A stretch of 64,000 nt of DNA from Acidovorax sp. A79 (GCF_041154505.1 NZ_AP028672.1:1501001-1565000); one strand, 5' to 3'. Shown: positions 8,251 to 17,765, numbered from the stretch's first letter. The notes: generated by a model from the letters alone, not told the origin. Translations and numbers: made by a program.

Positions 8251-8772
8251 ATGCCTACCATCCGCCCCAGCCGCGACGAAGATATCGCGGCCATCACCGC
8301 CATTTATGCCCACCACGTCCTGACCGGAACAGGCACTTTCGAGATCGATCCGCCCACCGAAACCGACATGGCGGGCCGCCGGGCCGACGTGCTGGCGCGC
8401 AATCTGCCGTACATCGTGGCCGAAAAGGACGGGCGGGTGACGGGCTTTGCCTACGCCAACTGGTTCAAGCCACGCCCGGCCTACCGCTTTTCGGCCGAGG
8501 ACTCAATCTACGTGGCCGACGACGCCCGCGGCATGGGCGTGGGCCGCAAGCTGCTCGCCGAGCTGGCCGTCCAGGCCGAGGCGGCCGGGGTGCGCAAGTT
8601 GCTGGCGGTGATTGGCGATTCGGCCAACCTGGGCTCGATCGGCGTGCACCGGTCGCTGGGGTTCACCGACGTGGGCGTCATGCGCTCGGTGGGCTGGAAA
8701 TTCGGCGCCTGGCGCGACATCGTGCTCATGGAAAAGACCCTGGGCGCGGGCGATACCAGTTCGCCTGAATAA
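8251..8772 (+). CDS. GNAT N-acetyltransferase (PAT/MnaT type)
   Basis: A 173-residue acetyl-CoA-dependent acetyltransferase. It starts MPTIRPSRDEDIAAITAIY and has FEIDPPTE near 29-36, typical of the phosphinothricin or methionine sulfoximine acetyltransferase group. The acetyl-CoA-binding loop is DDARGMGVGRKLL near 90-102, followed by GDSANLGSIGVHRSLGF. Known members acetylate amino acid analogues or L-amino acids; the natural substrate here is not evident. It is divergent from rpsP; the ATG at 8251 leaves room for both promoters, and the in-frame extension upstream is not conserved-looking. Confidence 0.87.
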   Translation: MPTIRPSRDEDIAAITAIYAHHVLTGTGTFEIDPPTETDMAGRRADVLARNLPYIVAEKDGRVTGFAYANWFKPRPAYRFSAEDSIYVADDARGMGVGRKLLAELAVQAEAAGVRKLLAVIGDSANLGSIGVHRSLGFTDVGVMRSVGWKFGAWRDIVLMEKTLGAGDTSSPE

Positions 8773-8862
8773 TCGGGGCATGGAACATACCCCCCACGCT
8801 CTCCCGCTTCGTGTGACCACGGCCCCCGAGGCAGCCGCATTTTTTCCCGGGACGGCCCGGCG

Positions 8863-9309
8863 ATGAAGAACAAGACCCTGGCCGCCTGGCTGGCCTTCCT
8901 CGGCGGCCCTCTGGGCCTGCACCGCTTTTATCTTCACGGCCTGGGCGACCTGCTCGGCTGGCTGCTGCCGATTCCCACGGCGCTGGGCATCTACGGCATC
9001 CAGCGCGTGCAGCAGCTCGGCCAGGACGACCACTACAGCTGGATGCTGATTCCCCTGCTGGGCTTCACGATCGCCGGCTGCGCATTGCAGGCCATCCTGT
9101 TCGCGCTGAAAACACCCGAGGCGTGGAACGCGCGCTACAACCCAGCCGCCGCACCCGACGCCCCGGCCGGCAGGACGCAATGGATCACCATCGGCGCCAT
9201 CGTGGTCTCGCTGATGGTCGGCACCGCCGTGCTGATGGCCAGCCTCGCGTTCAGCTTTCAACGGTATTTCGAGTACCAGATCGAGGAAGCCCGCAAGATC
9301 TCGCAGTGA
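8863..9309 (+). CDS. TM2-domain-like membrane protein
   Basis: A 148-residue inner membrane protein of unknown role. The N-terminus has the TM2 signature, a Gly-rich hydrophobic hairpin with GGPLGLHRFYLHGLGD near 14-29. Further hydrophobic segments lie near 62-82 and 105-130, and a short charged tail ends the protein. It lies 90 bp after the acetyltransferase and runs into a hairpin shared with the convergent pit gene. No function can be inferred beyond membrane location. Confidence 0.82.
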   Translation: MKNKTLAAWLAFLGGPLGLHRFYLHGLGDLLGWLLPIPTALGIYGIQRVQQLGQDDHYSWMLIPLLGFTIAGCALQAILFALKTPEAWNARYNPAAAPDAPAGRTQWITIGAIVVSLMVGTAVLMASLAFSFQRYFEYQIEEARKISQ

Positions 9310-9328
9310 CCCCGCTGGCACCAGGACA

Positions 9329-9363
9329 AACGCCCCATTGAATTTACATTCAATTGGGGCGTT
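9329..9363. terminator. Hairpin between the convergent TM2 gene and pit
   Basis: AACGCCCC-ATTGAAT (9329-9343) pairs with ATTCAATTGGGGCGTT (9348-9363) with one bulged base and a 4-base loop. T-runs are short on both sides, so it may be a weak bidirectional terminator. Confidence 0.6.
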
Positions 9364-9388
9364 AGCGCTTATCTGAATTGCCTTGTTA

Positions 9389-9405
9389 ACTACATATCTA
9401 ATAGC
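9389..9405. repeat. GCTAY palindrome, copy C (downstream of pit)
   Basis: ACTACATATCTAATAGC, with one arm base changed. On the minus strand it is preceded by CTTGATTTGCTAT, as is copy D at 11669, and followed by a TAAGCGCTAACG block that recalls the AGCGCTTG flank of other copies. Confidence 0.65.
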
Positions 9406-9423
9406 AAATCAAGGATTCCAGGC

Positions 9424-10434
9424 TCAGAACATCTGCAGGCTGATCCAGTACGCCACGGCCGCGACGAACGCGCTGGCCGGGATGGTCAGTATCCAGGCCC
9501 AGACGATGTTGCCCGCCACACCCCAGCGCACAGCGCTGGCGCGCTGGGTGGAGCCCACGCCGACAATCGCACCCGTGATGGTGTGCGTGGTCGAGACCGG
9601 GATGCCCAGTGTGGTCGCAAGAAACAGCGTCATCGCCCCACCCGTCTCCGCGCAGAAGCCGCCCACGGGCTTGAGCTTGGTGATCTTCTGGCCCATGGTC
9701 TTGACGATGCGCCAGCCGCCGAACATGGTGCCCAGGCCAATGGCCACATAGCAGCTCACGATGGCCCAGGTCGGTGGTGATGCGTCGGACGCCGAAGAAT
9801 ACCCCGTCGCAATCAGCAGCAGCCAGATGATGCCGATGGTCTTTTGCGCATCGTTGCCGCCATGGCCCAGGCTGTAAGCGCCCGCAGACACCAGCTGCAG
9901 CCGGCGGAACCATTTGTCCACCTTGCTCGGCCGCGTTCGCCGGAAGATCCAGGCCACCGCCACCATCATGATCGAGCCCAGGGTGAAGCCCAGCAGCGGC
10001 GAGACGAAGATGAACGCCACGGTCTTGAGGATGCCGGCGGAGATCAGCGCACTGGCGCCCGCCTTGGCGATCACCGCGCCCACGATGCCGCCGATGAGCG
10101 CATGCGAGGAACTGCTGGGAATACCGTAGTACCAGGTGATCACGTTCCAGGTGATGGCGCCCACCAGGGCGCCAAACACCACGTGCGTATCCACCACGCC
10201 GGGCTGCACGATGCCCTTGCCCACCGTGGCGGCCACGCTCAGGTGAAAGACGAAGATCGCCACGAAATTGAAGAATGCCGCGAACAGCACCGCCTGCGCG
10301 GGCTTGAGCACGCCGGTGGAGACCACCGTGGCAATGGAGTTGGCGGCGTCGTGGAACCCGTTCATGAAGTCGAACAGGATCGCCAGCGCCACGAGCAGGA
10401 CCACAACCCAGAGGGCCGTTTGTACGGTTTCCAT
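9424..10434 (-). CDS. pit: PiT-family inorganic phosphate transporter
   Basis: A 336-residue low-affinity phosphate:proton (metal-phosphate) symporter in the inner membrane. The PiT signatures are clear: FDFMNGFHDAANSIATVV at about 22-39 and YGIPSSSSHALIGG near 103-116, with a second inverted copy including GIPVSTTHTITGAIVG near 280-295. About ten hydrophobic helices span the protein. It lies 19 bp after the DUF47 gene, so the two form an operon. A second, unrelated phosphate importer is at 49.3 kb. Confidence 0.95.
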   Translation of the reverse strand: METVQTALWVVVLLVALAILFDFMNGFHDAANSIATVVSTGVLKPAQAVLFAAFFNFVAIFVFHLSVAATVGKGIVQPGVVDTHVVFGALVGAITWNVITWYYGIPSSSSHALIGGIVGAVIAKAGASALISAGILKTVAFIFVSPLLGFTLGSIMMVAVAWIFRRTRPSKVDKWFRRLQLVSAGAYSLGHGGNDAQKTIGIIWLLLIATGYSSASDASPPTWAIVSCYVAIGLGTMFGGWRIVKTMGQKITKLKPVGGFCAETGGAMTLFLATTLGIPVSTTHTITGAIVGVGSTQRASAVRWGVAGNIVWAWILTIPASAFVAAVAYWISLQMF

Positions 10435-10453
10435 GCTGGTCAGCCCGCGGGGA

Positions 10454-11101
10454 TCAGGAGTTCTCGAGGACGATGCCCTCGATGCAGTTGGCCACGTCCT
10501 CGCACTTGTCGGTGATCGTCTCGAGCAGCTCGTAGATCGCCTTGAGCTTGATCACCTCGCGCACATCGGGCTCCTCGCGAAAGAGCTTGCTCATGGCGCT
10601 GCGCATCACGCGGTCGGCGTCGGACTCGAGCTTGTCGATCTCCTCGCAGGTCTTGAGCGCGGCCTCGGCCACGGCCGGGTCGGCGATCTTGTCGAGCAGC
10701 TTGACGGCGTCGCGCAGGCGTTCGCAGCACTTGAGGCTCAGGTCCGTGAGGCGCGTGATCTCCTCGGTCATGTGGCGCACGTCGTAGAGCGCCATCGTTT
10801 CGGCGGAATCCTGGATCAGGTCGGCCACATCGTCCATGGTGTTGATGAGCGTGTGGATCTGCTCACGGTCGATGGGGGTGATGAAGGTCTTGTGGATGGC
10901 CTTGTTCACCTCGTGCGTCACGCGGTCGGCGGCACGCTCGGCGTTGTCCACGTCCTGGTTGTACTTGTCGCGCAGGTGCGGGTCGTTGTAATTGGCCACC
11001 AGTTGCGAAAAAGCGCGGGCCGCTTCCACGATGCGGTCCGCATGCTGGTTGAACATTTCAAAAAAATTGCCTTCGCGTGGCAACAGCTTGGCAAACAGCA
11101 T
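10454..11101 (-). CDS. DUF47 (PhoU-like) phosphate transport accessory protein
   Basis: A 215-residue all-helical soluble protein of the DUF47 family, PhoU-like in fold. It starts MLFAKLLPREGNFFEMF and carries MDDVADLIQDSAETMALYD near 89-107 and the partner helix with EEIDKLESDADRVMR near 157-171, the acidic metal-binding repeats of the family. Its position directly before pit with 19 bp between them is the usual arrangement. It probably controls or stabilises Pit at the membrane. Confidence 0.93.
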   Translation of the reverse strand: MLFAKLLPREGNFFEMFNQHADRIVEAARAFSQLVANYNDPHLRDKYNQDVDNAERAADRVTHEVNKAIHKTFITPIDREQIHTLINTMDDVADLIQDSAETMALYDVRHMTEEITRLTDLSLKCCERLRDAVKLLDKIADPAVAEAALKTCEEIDKLESDADRVMRSAMSKLFREEPDVREVIKLKAIYELLETITDKCEDVANCIEGIVLENS

Positions 11102-11217
11102 GGGGGCTCCTGGAGGGGGATCGGATTTCTGAAAAGAGGGACGGCGTCATGACAGAAACATGACTGTTCCGTGACCCGGGGAGTTTAACCGTCCGCCCCG
11201 CCGGGGCGCGGGCGGGC

Positions 11218-11580
11218 TCAGGCGCTTCGGAAGATGAAGTACACCGCACCCACCAGGCACAGGCCCGCCCACAGGTAGTCCCACTTCAGCGGCTGGCCCA
11301 TGTAGAACACCGCGAACGGCACGAACACGGCCAGCGTGATCACCTCCTGCATGATCTTGAGCTGGCCCACGTTGAACTGCGTGAAGCCGATGCGGTTGGC
11401 CGGCACCTGCAGCAGGTACTCGAACAGGGCGATGCCCCAGCTCACCAGCGCGGCGGTGTACCAGGGCGACGTGGCCAGGTTCTTGAGGTGCCCGTACCAG
11501 GCAAAGGTCATAAAGACATTGCTGGCGACCAGGAGCAGGACGGTCTGGAGCGAGATCGGCAGGGATTGCAGGGCGTTCAT
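11218..11580 (-). CDS. DUF486 small multidrug-resistance-like membrane protein
   Basis: A 120-residue protein with four hydrophobic helices (about 8-28, 40-58, 76-92, 98-117), fitting the DUF486/DMT-like small membrane proteins. FNVGQLKIMQEVITL near 66-80 is typical of the family. The function is unknown; related small exporters move cations or metabolites. I used the ATG at 11580 (MNALQSL), because the longer frame adds only a Cys/Pro-rich tail. Confidence 0.8.
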   Translation of the reverse strand: MNALQSLPISLQTVLLLVASNVFMTFAWYGHLKNLATSPWYTAALVSWGIALFEYLLQVPANRIGFTQFNVGQLKIMQEVITLAVFVPFAVFYMGQPLKWDYLWAGLCLVGAVYFIFRSA

Positions 11581-11668
11581 GGCGGTGCAGCGTGGACGGC
11601 AGAAAGACGGCAAGGGGCCAGATTATGGACAAAACAAGCCCATGGCGCCTGACGCACCATCCTTTTTT

Positions 11669-11685
11669 GCTACGAAATAGATAGC
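11669..11685. repeat. GCTAY palindrome, copy D (intergenic)
   Basis: GCTACGAAATAGATAGC lies between the livF terminator and the DUF486 gene. On the minus strand it shares the flank CTTGATTTGCTAT with copy C. Confidence 0.78.
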
Positions 11686-11733
11686 AAATCAAGCACAGAC
11701 GCCTTCCTGCCGGCGGCGGTTCGTGCCGCCATG

Positions 11734-11767
11734 AAAAAAGGCACTGCGGCTGGGCAGTGCCTTTTTT
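11734..11767 (-). terminator. Terminator of the liv operon (works in both directions)
   Basis: GGCACTGC (11740-11747) and GCAGTGCC (11754-11761) form a perfect stem around a 6-base loop, with six A on one side and six T on the other. It lies 38 bp beyond the livF stop. Reading from the left it would also stop rightward transcription. Confidence 0.92.
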
Positions 11768-11805
11768 CCGGTGGCGCCCACGGCGCCCAATGCGCGGCAG
11801 CCGGG

Positions 11806-12534
<729 letters not shown>

Positions 12535-12536
12535 TC

Positions 12537-13319
12537 TCAATGTCCTCCGGTGCCCAGATAGGCCTCAATCACTTTTTCGTTCTTCTGCACTTCGGCGGGG
12601 TTGCCTTCGGCGATCTGCTTGCCGTAGTCAAGCACCGTCACGCGGTCGCACAGGCCCATCACCAGCTTCACGTCGTGCTCGATGAGCAGGATGGTGCGGT
12701 TGTCGTTGCGGATGCGGTCGATCAGCTCGCGCAGCAGCACCTTCTCGGTGGCGTTCATGCCGGCGGCGGGCTCGTCCAGGGCGATCAGCTGCGGGTCGGT
12801 GGCCAGGGCGCGGGCGATTTCCAGGCGGCGCTGGTCACCGTAGCTCAGGGTGCGCGCCTTGTAGTCGGCGAACTTGCCGATGCCCACGTAGTCAAGCAGC
12901 TCCTGCGCGCGCTTGGCGATGGCGGCTTCTTCTTCCTTGAAGCCCTTGGTGCGCAGCACGGCGCCGAGCAACCCGGACTTGGTCCGGATGTGGCGGCCGA
13001 CCATCACGTTCTCCAGCGCCGTCATCTCGGCGAACAGGCGAATGTTCTGGAAGGTGCGGGCGATGCCTGCCTTGGCCACTTCGTGCACGGCGGTGGGCTC
13101 GTAGGCCTTGCCGGCCAGCTCGAACGTGCCGCTGTCGGGGGTGTACAGGCCCGTGATCACATTGAAGAACGTGGTCTTGCCCGCTCCGTTGGGGCCGATC
13201 AGGCCATAGACCTGGCCGCGCTGGATGGTGATCCCGACGTCGGACAGGGCCTGCAGGCCGCCAAAGCGCTTGGAAATGCCGGCGACCTTCAGCACCACTT
13301 CATTGGATTTCTCTGTCAT
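12537..13319 (-). CDS. livG: Branched-chain amino acid ABC transporter ATP-binding protein LivG
   Basis: A 260-residue ATPase, partner of LivF. Walker A is GPNGAGKTT near 42-50, the signature LSYGDQRRLEIARAL near 157-171, and Walker B ALDEPAAGMNATE, which has the long LivG-type insert before the D-loop. C-terminal IEAYLGTGGH is typical of LivG. It starts 25 bp after livM and is the third gene of the operon. Confidence 0.95.
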   Translation of the reverse strand: MTEKSNEVVLKVAGISKRFGGLQALSDVGITIQRGQVYGLIGPNGAGKTTFFNVITGLYTPDSGTFELAGKAYEPTAVHEVAKAGIARTFQNIRLFAEMTALENVMVGRHIRTKSGLLGAVLRTKGFKEEEAAIAKRAQELLDYVGIGKFADYKARTLSYGDQRRLEIARALATDPQLIALDEPAAGMNATEKVLLRELIDRIRNDNRTILLIEHDVKLVMGLCDRVTVLDYGKQIAEGNPAEVQKNEKVIEAYLGTGGH

Positions 13320-13344
13320 TGCTAACTTTCGGTGGTGTTCTGCT

Positions 13345-14421
13345 TCAGGTCTTCTGCGTCAGGCTCTTGCCGTGCTCAGGCGAGGGCCACAGGCCGCGGG
13401 GGCGAATCAGCATGATGACGATCATGGCCAGCGCGATCAGCAGCTGGCGCAGGATGGCGGAGTCCAGGCGGCCGTCCGTCATGGCCTGCAGCGGACCGGC
13501 GACGTAGCGCAGCACCTCGGGCAGGGCCGACAGCAGCACGGCCCCCAGGATCACGCCAGGGATGTGGCCGATGCCGCCCAGCACCACCATGGCGACGATC
13601 ATGACCGACTCCATCAGGCTGAACGACTCGGGCGACACGAAGCCCTGGAACGCACCGAACATCGCACCCGACACGCCGCCGAACGAAGCGCCCATGCCGA
13701 AGGCCAGCAGCTTCATGTTGCGGGTGTTGATGCCCATGGCCTTGGCGGCGATCTCATCCTCGCGGATGGCCATCCAGGCGCGGCCGATGCGCGAATCCTG
13801 CAGGCGATAGCAGATCACGATGGAGATCACCACCAGGATCAGGAACAGGTAGTAGTACAGCGTGACCGAGTTGATGTCGAAGCCGAACAGCTCCAGCCGC
13901 TTGCCCAGGTCCAGGCCAAAGACCTTGACCGAGTCGATCTGGCCCAGGCCCTTGGGGCCGTTGGTCAGGTTGACGGGGTGGTCCAGGTTGTTCAGGAAGA
14001 TCCGGATGATTTCGCCGAAGCCCAGCGTGACGATGGCCAGGTAGTCGCCCCGCAGCTTGAGCGTGGGGGCTCCCAACAGCGCCCCGAAGAACGCCGCGAG
14101 CAATGCCGCCAACGGTATGACCAGCCACAGCGAGGTGTGCAGTCCGGTGGGGAACATGGCGGCAAAGGCCGCAAAGTTGTCCGCGAGGTGCGGCGAAGCC
14201 ATCAAGGCAAACAGGTAGGCGCCCACGGCGTAGAACGCCACGTAGCCCAGGTCCAGCAGGCCGGCGTAGCCCACCACGATGTTCAGGCCCAGGGCCAGCA
14301 ACACATACAGCAGGGCCAGGTCGGCGATGCGCACCCAGGCGTTGCCGAAGGATTGCAGGATCAGCGGCAGCACCAGCAGCGCGACGGCGCCGATGATCCA
14401 GTTGGTTTTGGTGTTCTTCAT
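13345..14421 (-). CDS. livM: Branched-chain amino acid ABC transporter permease LivM
   Basis: A 358-residue inner membrane permease with about nine helices. AGLLDLGYVAFYAVGAY near 54-70 is the conserved LivM entrance motif, and the coupling region is EDEIAAKAMGINTRNMKL near 226-243. The C-terminus is basic and short. The ATG at 14421 (MKNTKTNW) is preferred to an upstream start inside livH. It lies 13 bp after the livH stop. Confidence 0.94.
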   Translation of the reverse strand: MKNTKTNWIIGAVALLVLPLILQSFGNAWVRIADLALLYVLLALGLNIVVGYAGLLDLGYVAFYAVGAYLFALMASPHLADNFAAFAAMFPTGLHTSLWLVIPLAALLAAFFGALLGAPTLKLRGDYLAIVTLGFGEIIRIFLNNLDHPVNLTNGPKGLGQIDSVKVFGLDLGKRLELFGFDINSVTLYYYLFLILVVISIVICYRLQDSRIGRAWMAIREDEIAAKAMGINTRNMKLLAFGMGASFGGVSGAMFGAFQGFVSPESFSLMESVMIVAMVVLGGIGHIPGVILGAVLLSALPEVLRYVAGPLQAMTDGRLDSAILRQLLIALAMIVIMLIRPRGLWPSPEHGKSLTQKT

Positions 14422-14434
14422 GGTCCTAGGCTCC

Positions 14435-15364
14435 TCAGGCGCGATCCGCCACACGCTCACCCAGCAGGCCCGAGGGGCGCAGCGTCAGGATGATGATGAG
14501 CACGATGAACGCAAAGATGTCGGTGTAGTGGCTGCCCAGCAGGCCGCCCGTGAGCGTGCCGATGTAGCCCGAGCCGATGGCTTCGATGAGGCCCAGCAGG
14601 ATGCCGCCGACCACCGCGCCGGCCAGGTTGCCGATGCCGCCGAACACGGCTGCCGTGAAGGCCTTGAGCCCGGGCAGGAAGCCCATGGTGTGCTGCGCCG
14701 TGCCGTAGTTGGAGGCATACATGATGCCGGCCACGGCCGCCAGGATGGCGCCGATGATGAAGGTGGCGGAGATCACCATGTCGGGCTTGACGCCCATGAG
14801 CGAGGCCACGCGGGGGTTCTCGGCCGTGGCGCGCATGGCGCGGCCCAGGTTGGTGTGGTTCACCAGGTACACGAGGGAAGCGAGGGCCACGGCCGTCACG
14901 CCCAGGATCAGGATCTGCGTGGGGGTGATGAAGGCGCCGCCGACCTGGAACGGCGTGCTGGGCAGCATCGTGGGATAGGGCTTGTAGTTGGGCTTCCAGA
15001 TGATCATCGCCAGCGTCTGCAGCAGGATCGACATGCCGATGGCGGTGATCAGGGGTGCCAGGCGCGGACTGTTGCGCAGGGGCCGGTAGGCCACCTTCTC
15101 GATCACGAAATTGAGCGTCGCGGCGACCACGCAGGCAATGAGGGTCGCCAGCAGCAGGATCAGCCAGCCAGGCGCGCCCGGCATCGCGGCCTGCATCATT
15201 CCTATACAGCTCCAACTGGTCAGAGCCCCGATCATCAGCACCTCGCCGTGGGCGAAATTGATCAGCTGAATAATGCCGTACACCATGGTGTAGCCCAAGG
15301 CTATCAAGGCGTACATGCTGCCGAGTACCAGACCGTTGATGATCTGTTGCAGCAAAATGTCCAT
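14435..15364 (-). CDS. livH: Branched-chain amino acid ABC transporter permease LivH
   Basis: A 309-residue inner membrane permease with about eight helices. It starts MDILLQQIINGLVLGSMYAL and has INFAHGEVLMIGAL near 38-51, both diagnostic. It is the first gene of livHMGF. The periplasmic binding protein (LivJ/K) is not in the window and must be encoded elsewhere. A leader of at least 80 bases with a terminator-like hairpin precedes the ATG at 15364. Confidence 0.94.
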   Translation of the reverse strand: MDILLQQIINGLVLGSMYALIALGYTMVYGIIQLINFAHGEVLMIGALTSWSCIGMMQAAMPGAPGWLILLLATLIACVVAATLNFVIEKVAYRPLRNSPRLAPLITAIGMSILLQTLAMIIWKPNYKPYPTMLPSTPFQVGGAFITPTQILILGVTAVALASLVYLVNHTNLGRAMRATAENPRVASLMGVKPDMVISATFIIGAILAAVAGIMYASNYGTAQHTMGFLPGLKAFTAAVFGGIGNLAGAVVGGILLGLIEAIGSGYIGTLTGGLLGSHYTDIFAFIVLIIILTLRPSGLLGERVADRA

Positions 15365-15678
15365 AAGAGAAGTCCTTCGTTTGTAACGTACCCACCGCTT
15401 TGGCACCGGAATCGGTACAGCCTTGTGGGCCCGACTGCCATCTAGCAAAAAACCCGCCAGAAGTGCAGCTGTGCGGGTTTGTGGACGGGATTGTAGCGAG
15501 TAGTCACAAGCGGCCCCCGCCAAGCCGGGCGGGGTTTTCCCTCGGGTTGGGGCCACATCAGCGGGCAACGCAATTCATAAGCGCACATGATGCAAGCAGG
15601 AAAATTGATGTGCGAACTTATTACCCAATTCATGCCAAATCGGCATGAGGGGGCGCGCCCCCCGCCCCTGCCGGCCGA
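15365..15678 (-). promoter_or_regulatory. livH upstream region / rarA 3' region with two hairpins
   Basis: This 314-bp gap has no gene. On the minus strand it holds CCCCGCC/GGCGGGG (15516-15537) and then the terminator-like hairpin at 15446-15480, 81 bases before livH. A small palindrome CATGCC/GGCATG (15631-15647) lies next to the rarA stop. A 63-codon frame (15442-15633) crosses the region but has no run of Leu, Ile or Val codons. Confidence 0.5.
15444..15480 (-). terminator. Intrinsic terminator or attenuator upstream of livH
   Basis: AAACCCGC (15473-15480 as read on the minus strand) pairs with GCGGGTTT (15450-15457) around a 15-base loop, followed by a run of T. It either ends the rarA transcript, whose stop is 200 bp upstream, or acts in the livH leader. 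Confidence 0.7.
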
Positions 15679-17022
15679 TCAGGTGCCGCCGCCCTGCCCG
15701 TCTCCGGAATCGGCCGACGCATTGCGGTCCCGCAGTTCACGCAACTTCTGTGCGATCTTGATTTCGAGCCCGCGCTCCACCGGCGCGTAGAAACCGGGCT
15801 CCGGCATGCCTTCGGGCAGGTAGTTCTCGCCCGCCGCGAAGCCGCCCTCCTCGTCGTGCGCGTAGCGGTAGCCCTTGCCGTAGTCCAGCTGCTTCATGAG
15901 CTGGGTTGGTGCATTGCGCAGGTGCATGGGCACGGGGCGGGTCCCGTCCTTCTTCACCCAGGCGCGGGCCGCGTTGTAGGCCTTGTAGACCGCGTTCGAC
16001 TTGGGTGCGACGGCCAGGTACACCACGCATTCGGCCAGGGCCAGTTCGCCCTCGGGACTGCCCAGGCGCTCGTACACCTCGGTCGCATCCAGCGCCAGGC
16101 GCAGCGCGCGCGGGTCGGCCAGGCCGATGTCCTCGCTGGCCATGCGCACCAGGCGGCGGGCCATGTAGCGCGGATCGGCACCGCCGTCGAGCATGCGCAC
16201 CAGCCAGTACAGCGCGGCGTCGGGGTCGGAGCCCCGCACCGACTTGTGCAGCGCGCTGATGGTGTCGTAGAACTGCTCGCCGCCCTTGTCGTAGCGGCGC
16301 ATGCGCTCGCCCAGCACCTTGAGCAGCCAGGCATCGGTGATCTCGGGCAGCTTCTCCTGGGCCGCCGCCATCGCCAGGGTTTCGAGCGTGTTGAGCAGGC
16401 GGCGGGCATCGCCGTCGGCGTAGGCCACCAGGCGCTCGATTGCTACATCTTCAATAGCTGGAAGCGCTTGCTCCGCCTGGGCCAGGGCCACAATCTGCTT
16501 CAAATCCTGCTCGGACAGCGGCTGCAGCACATAGACGGCGGCGCGCGACAGCAGCGCGGAGTTCACCTCGAACGAGGGGTTTTCGGTGGTCGCGCCGATG
16601 AAGGTGAACAGCCCGCTCTCCACATGCGGCAGGAAGGCATCCTGCTGGCTCTTGTTGAAGCGGTGCACCTCGTCGACGAAGACGATGGTGCGCTGCTGCA
16701 TCAGCCCGTCGCGCGCGGCCTCGGCGCGTTCCACGGCCTCGCGGATGTCCTTGACCCCGCCCAGCACGGCGCTGATGCTGATGAACTGCGCATCGAACGC
16801 ATCGGCCATCAGGCGCGCGATGGTGGTCTTGCCCACGCCGGGCGGCCCCCAGAGGATGCAGCTGTGCGGGCGGCCCGACTCGAACGCGAGCCGCAGCGGC
16901 ATGCCCGGGCCCAGCACATGCTGCTGGCCGATCACCTCGCCCAGCGTGCGGGGCCGCAGGCGCTCGGCCAGGGGGCGGTGGAGCGCCTGCGAGGTTTCTG
17001 GGGGGGCGTTGCGGGCGGCCAT
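15679..17022 (-). CDS. rarA: Replication-associated recombination protein A (MgsA/RarA)
   Basis: A 447-residue AAA+ ATPase acting at stalled replication forks, related to clamp loaders and RuvB. Walker A is GPPGVGKTT near 55-63, Walker B VDEVHRFNKSQQDAFLPHVE near 114-133, sensor ATTENPSFEVNSALLSR near 145-161. The ATG at 17022 gives exactly the length of the E. coli protein and has a G-rich site upstream; the start at 17088 has none. Codons for AIEDVA near 190 are a copy of the dispersed palindrome. In relatives the gene often follows lolA directly; here a DUF1304 gene on the other strand lies between them. Confidence 0.95.
   Translation of the reverse strand: MAARNAPPETSQALHRPLAERLRPRTLGEVIGQQHVLGPGMPLRLAFESGRPHSCILWGPPGVGKTTIARLMADAFDAQFISISAVLGGVKDIREAVERAEAARDGLMQQRTIVFVDEVHRFNKSQQDAFLPHVESGLFTFIGATTENPSFEVNSALLSRAAVYVLQPLSEQDLKQIVALAQAEQALPAIEDVAIERLVAYADGDARRLLNTLETLAMAAAQEKLPEITDAWLLKVLGERMRRYDKGGEQFYDTISALHKSVRGSDPDAALYWLVRMLDGGADPRYMARRLVRMASEDIGLADPRALRLALDATEVYERLGSPEGELALAECVVYLAVAPKSNAVYKAYNAARAWVKKDGTRPVPMHLRNAPTQLMKQLDYGKGYRYAHDEEGGFAAGENYLPEGMPEPGFYAPVERGLEIKIAQKLRELRDRNASADSGDGQGGGT
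16442..16458. repeat. GCTAY palindrome, copy E (inside rarA)
   Basis: GCTACATCTTCAATAGC, read on the minus strand in frame as Ala-Ile-Glu-Asp-Val-Ala. It is followed five bases later by AGCGCTTG (16463-16470), a flank also seen beside copy K and the decayed copy in the Nudix gene. Confidence 0.78.
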
Positions 17023-17408
17023 CTCAGCCCCCCGCGGCGCGGGCGCCAGAACGGGCGGCCGGGGCGCGCGGCCCGGTGGCGAGGGCATGCAGAGAGGGCA
17101 GTTGGCGCGACAGGGCGCCAGGCACGCAAGGATCGGCTGGCTGCGCGGCCCGGGTGCGCAGGCGGAAAACGGTCTTCATGCCGCCATTCCAACACAACCG
17201 GCCGCCGCGCTCCGGCAAGGGCACCGTCGGGAACCAGGCCGCCGGCAGCACTCCTTCTTTCTTCGCCGCGCGCGCAAGGGGAGGCACGCCCACCACCTGG
17301 CGCGCCCAGGTGACTGTGCCGGGCAACACCCGCGGCCTGAAATGGATTACCGTGGTGCCCTCGCACCGCACCCGCGGCCCCTGCCTGCCACCACCCCATG
17401 GAGTTTTC
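17023..17408. other. 386-bp gap between rarA and the DUF1304 gene
   Basis: No gene is supported. It must hold the divergent promoters of rarA (leftward) and the DUF1304 gene (rightward). A minus-strand frame of 52 codons starts at 17179 but is Arg/Ala/Pro-rich and looks like GC noise. No clear promoter motif was found. Confidence 0.5.
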
Positions 17409-17765
17409 ATGTCCCTTGCCGCCAATATCGTCGTCGGTCTGATCGGCCTCCTGCACGTGTACATCCTGGTGCTGGAGATGTTCCTCTGGGAAAAGCCCGC
17501 CGGACGGCGCGCCTTTGGCCAATCCCGCGAGCAGGCCGCCGCGACCAAGGTGCTGGCGGCGAACCAGGGGCTCTACAACGGATTCCTGGCGGCGGGCCTG
17601 TTCTGGGGGCTGACGCTGGGAGATGCCGGCCTGGGCGTGAAGGTGTTCTTCCTGCTGTGCGTGCTGGTCGCCGGCCTGTATGGGGCGGCCACGGCCAGCC
17701 GCAAGATCCTGTTCATCCAGTCCGTGCCGGCCGCCATCGGCCTTGCCTTGCTGCTGCTGGGGTGA
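17409..17765 (+). CDS. DUF1304 membrane protein
   Basis: A 118-residue protein with four hydrophobic helices (about 3-24, 54-70, 76-95, 100-118). LLHVYILVLEMFLWEKP near 14-30 and LAANQGLYNGFLAAGL near 49-64 are typical of DUF1304. The function is unknown. It is the only rightward gene between rarA and lolA, so it splits what is often a contiguous ftsK-lolA-rarA run. Confidence 0.88.
   Translation: MSLAANIVVGLIGLLHVYILVLEMFLWEKPAGRRAFGQSREQAAATKVLAANQGLYNGFLAAGLFWGLTLGDAGLGVKVFFLLCVLVAGLYGAATASRKILFIQSVPAAIGLALLLLG

Noticed and set aside
15442..15633. Leader peptide for liv attenuation (63 codons)
   Set aside because: It has no cluster of Leu, Ile or Val codons and no clear ribosome binding site.
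15615..15645. Sigma-54 promoter upstream of livH (TTGGCATG then TTGGG)
   Set aside because: The required GC at -12 is replaced by GT, and no enhancer-binding regulator is nearby.
17024..17179. Small minus-strand gene between rarA and DUF1304
   Set aside because: Its 52 codons are Arg/Ala/Pro-rich, with no ribosome binding site and no similarity to a known small protein.
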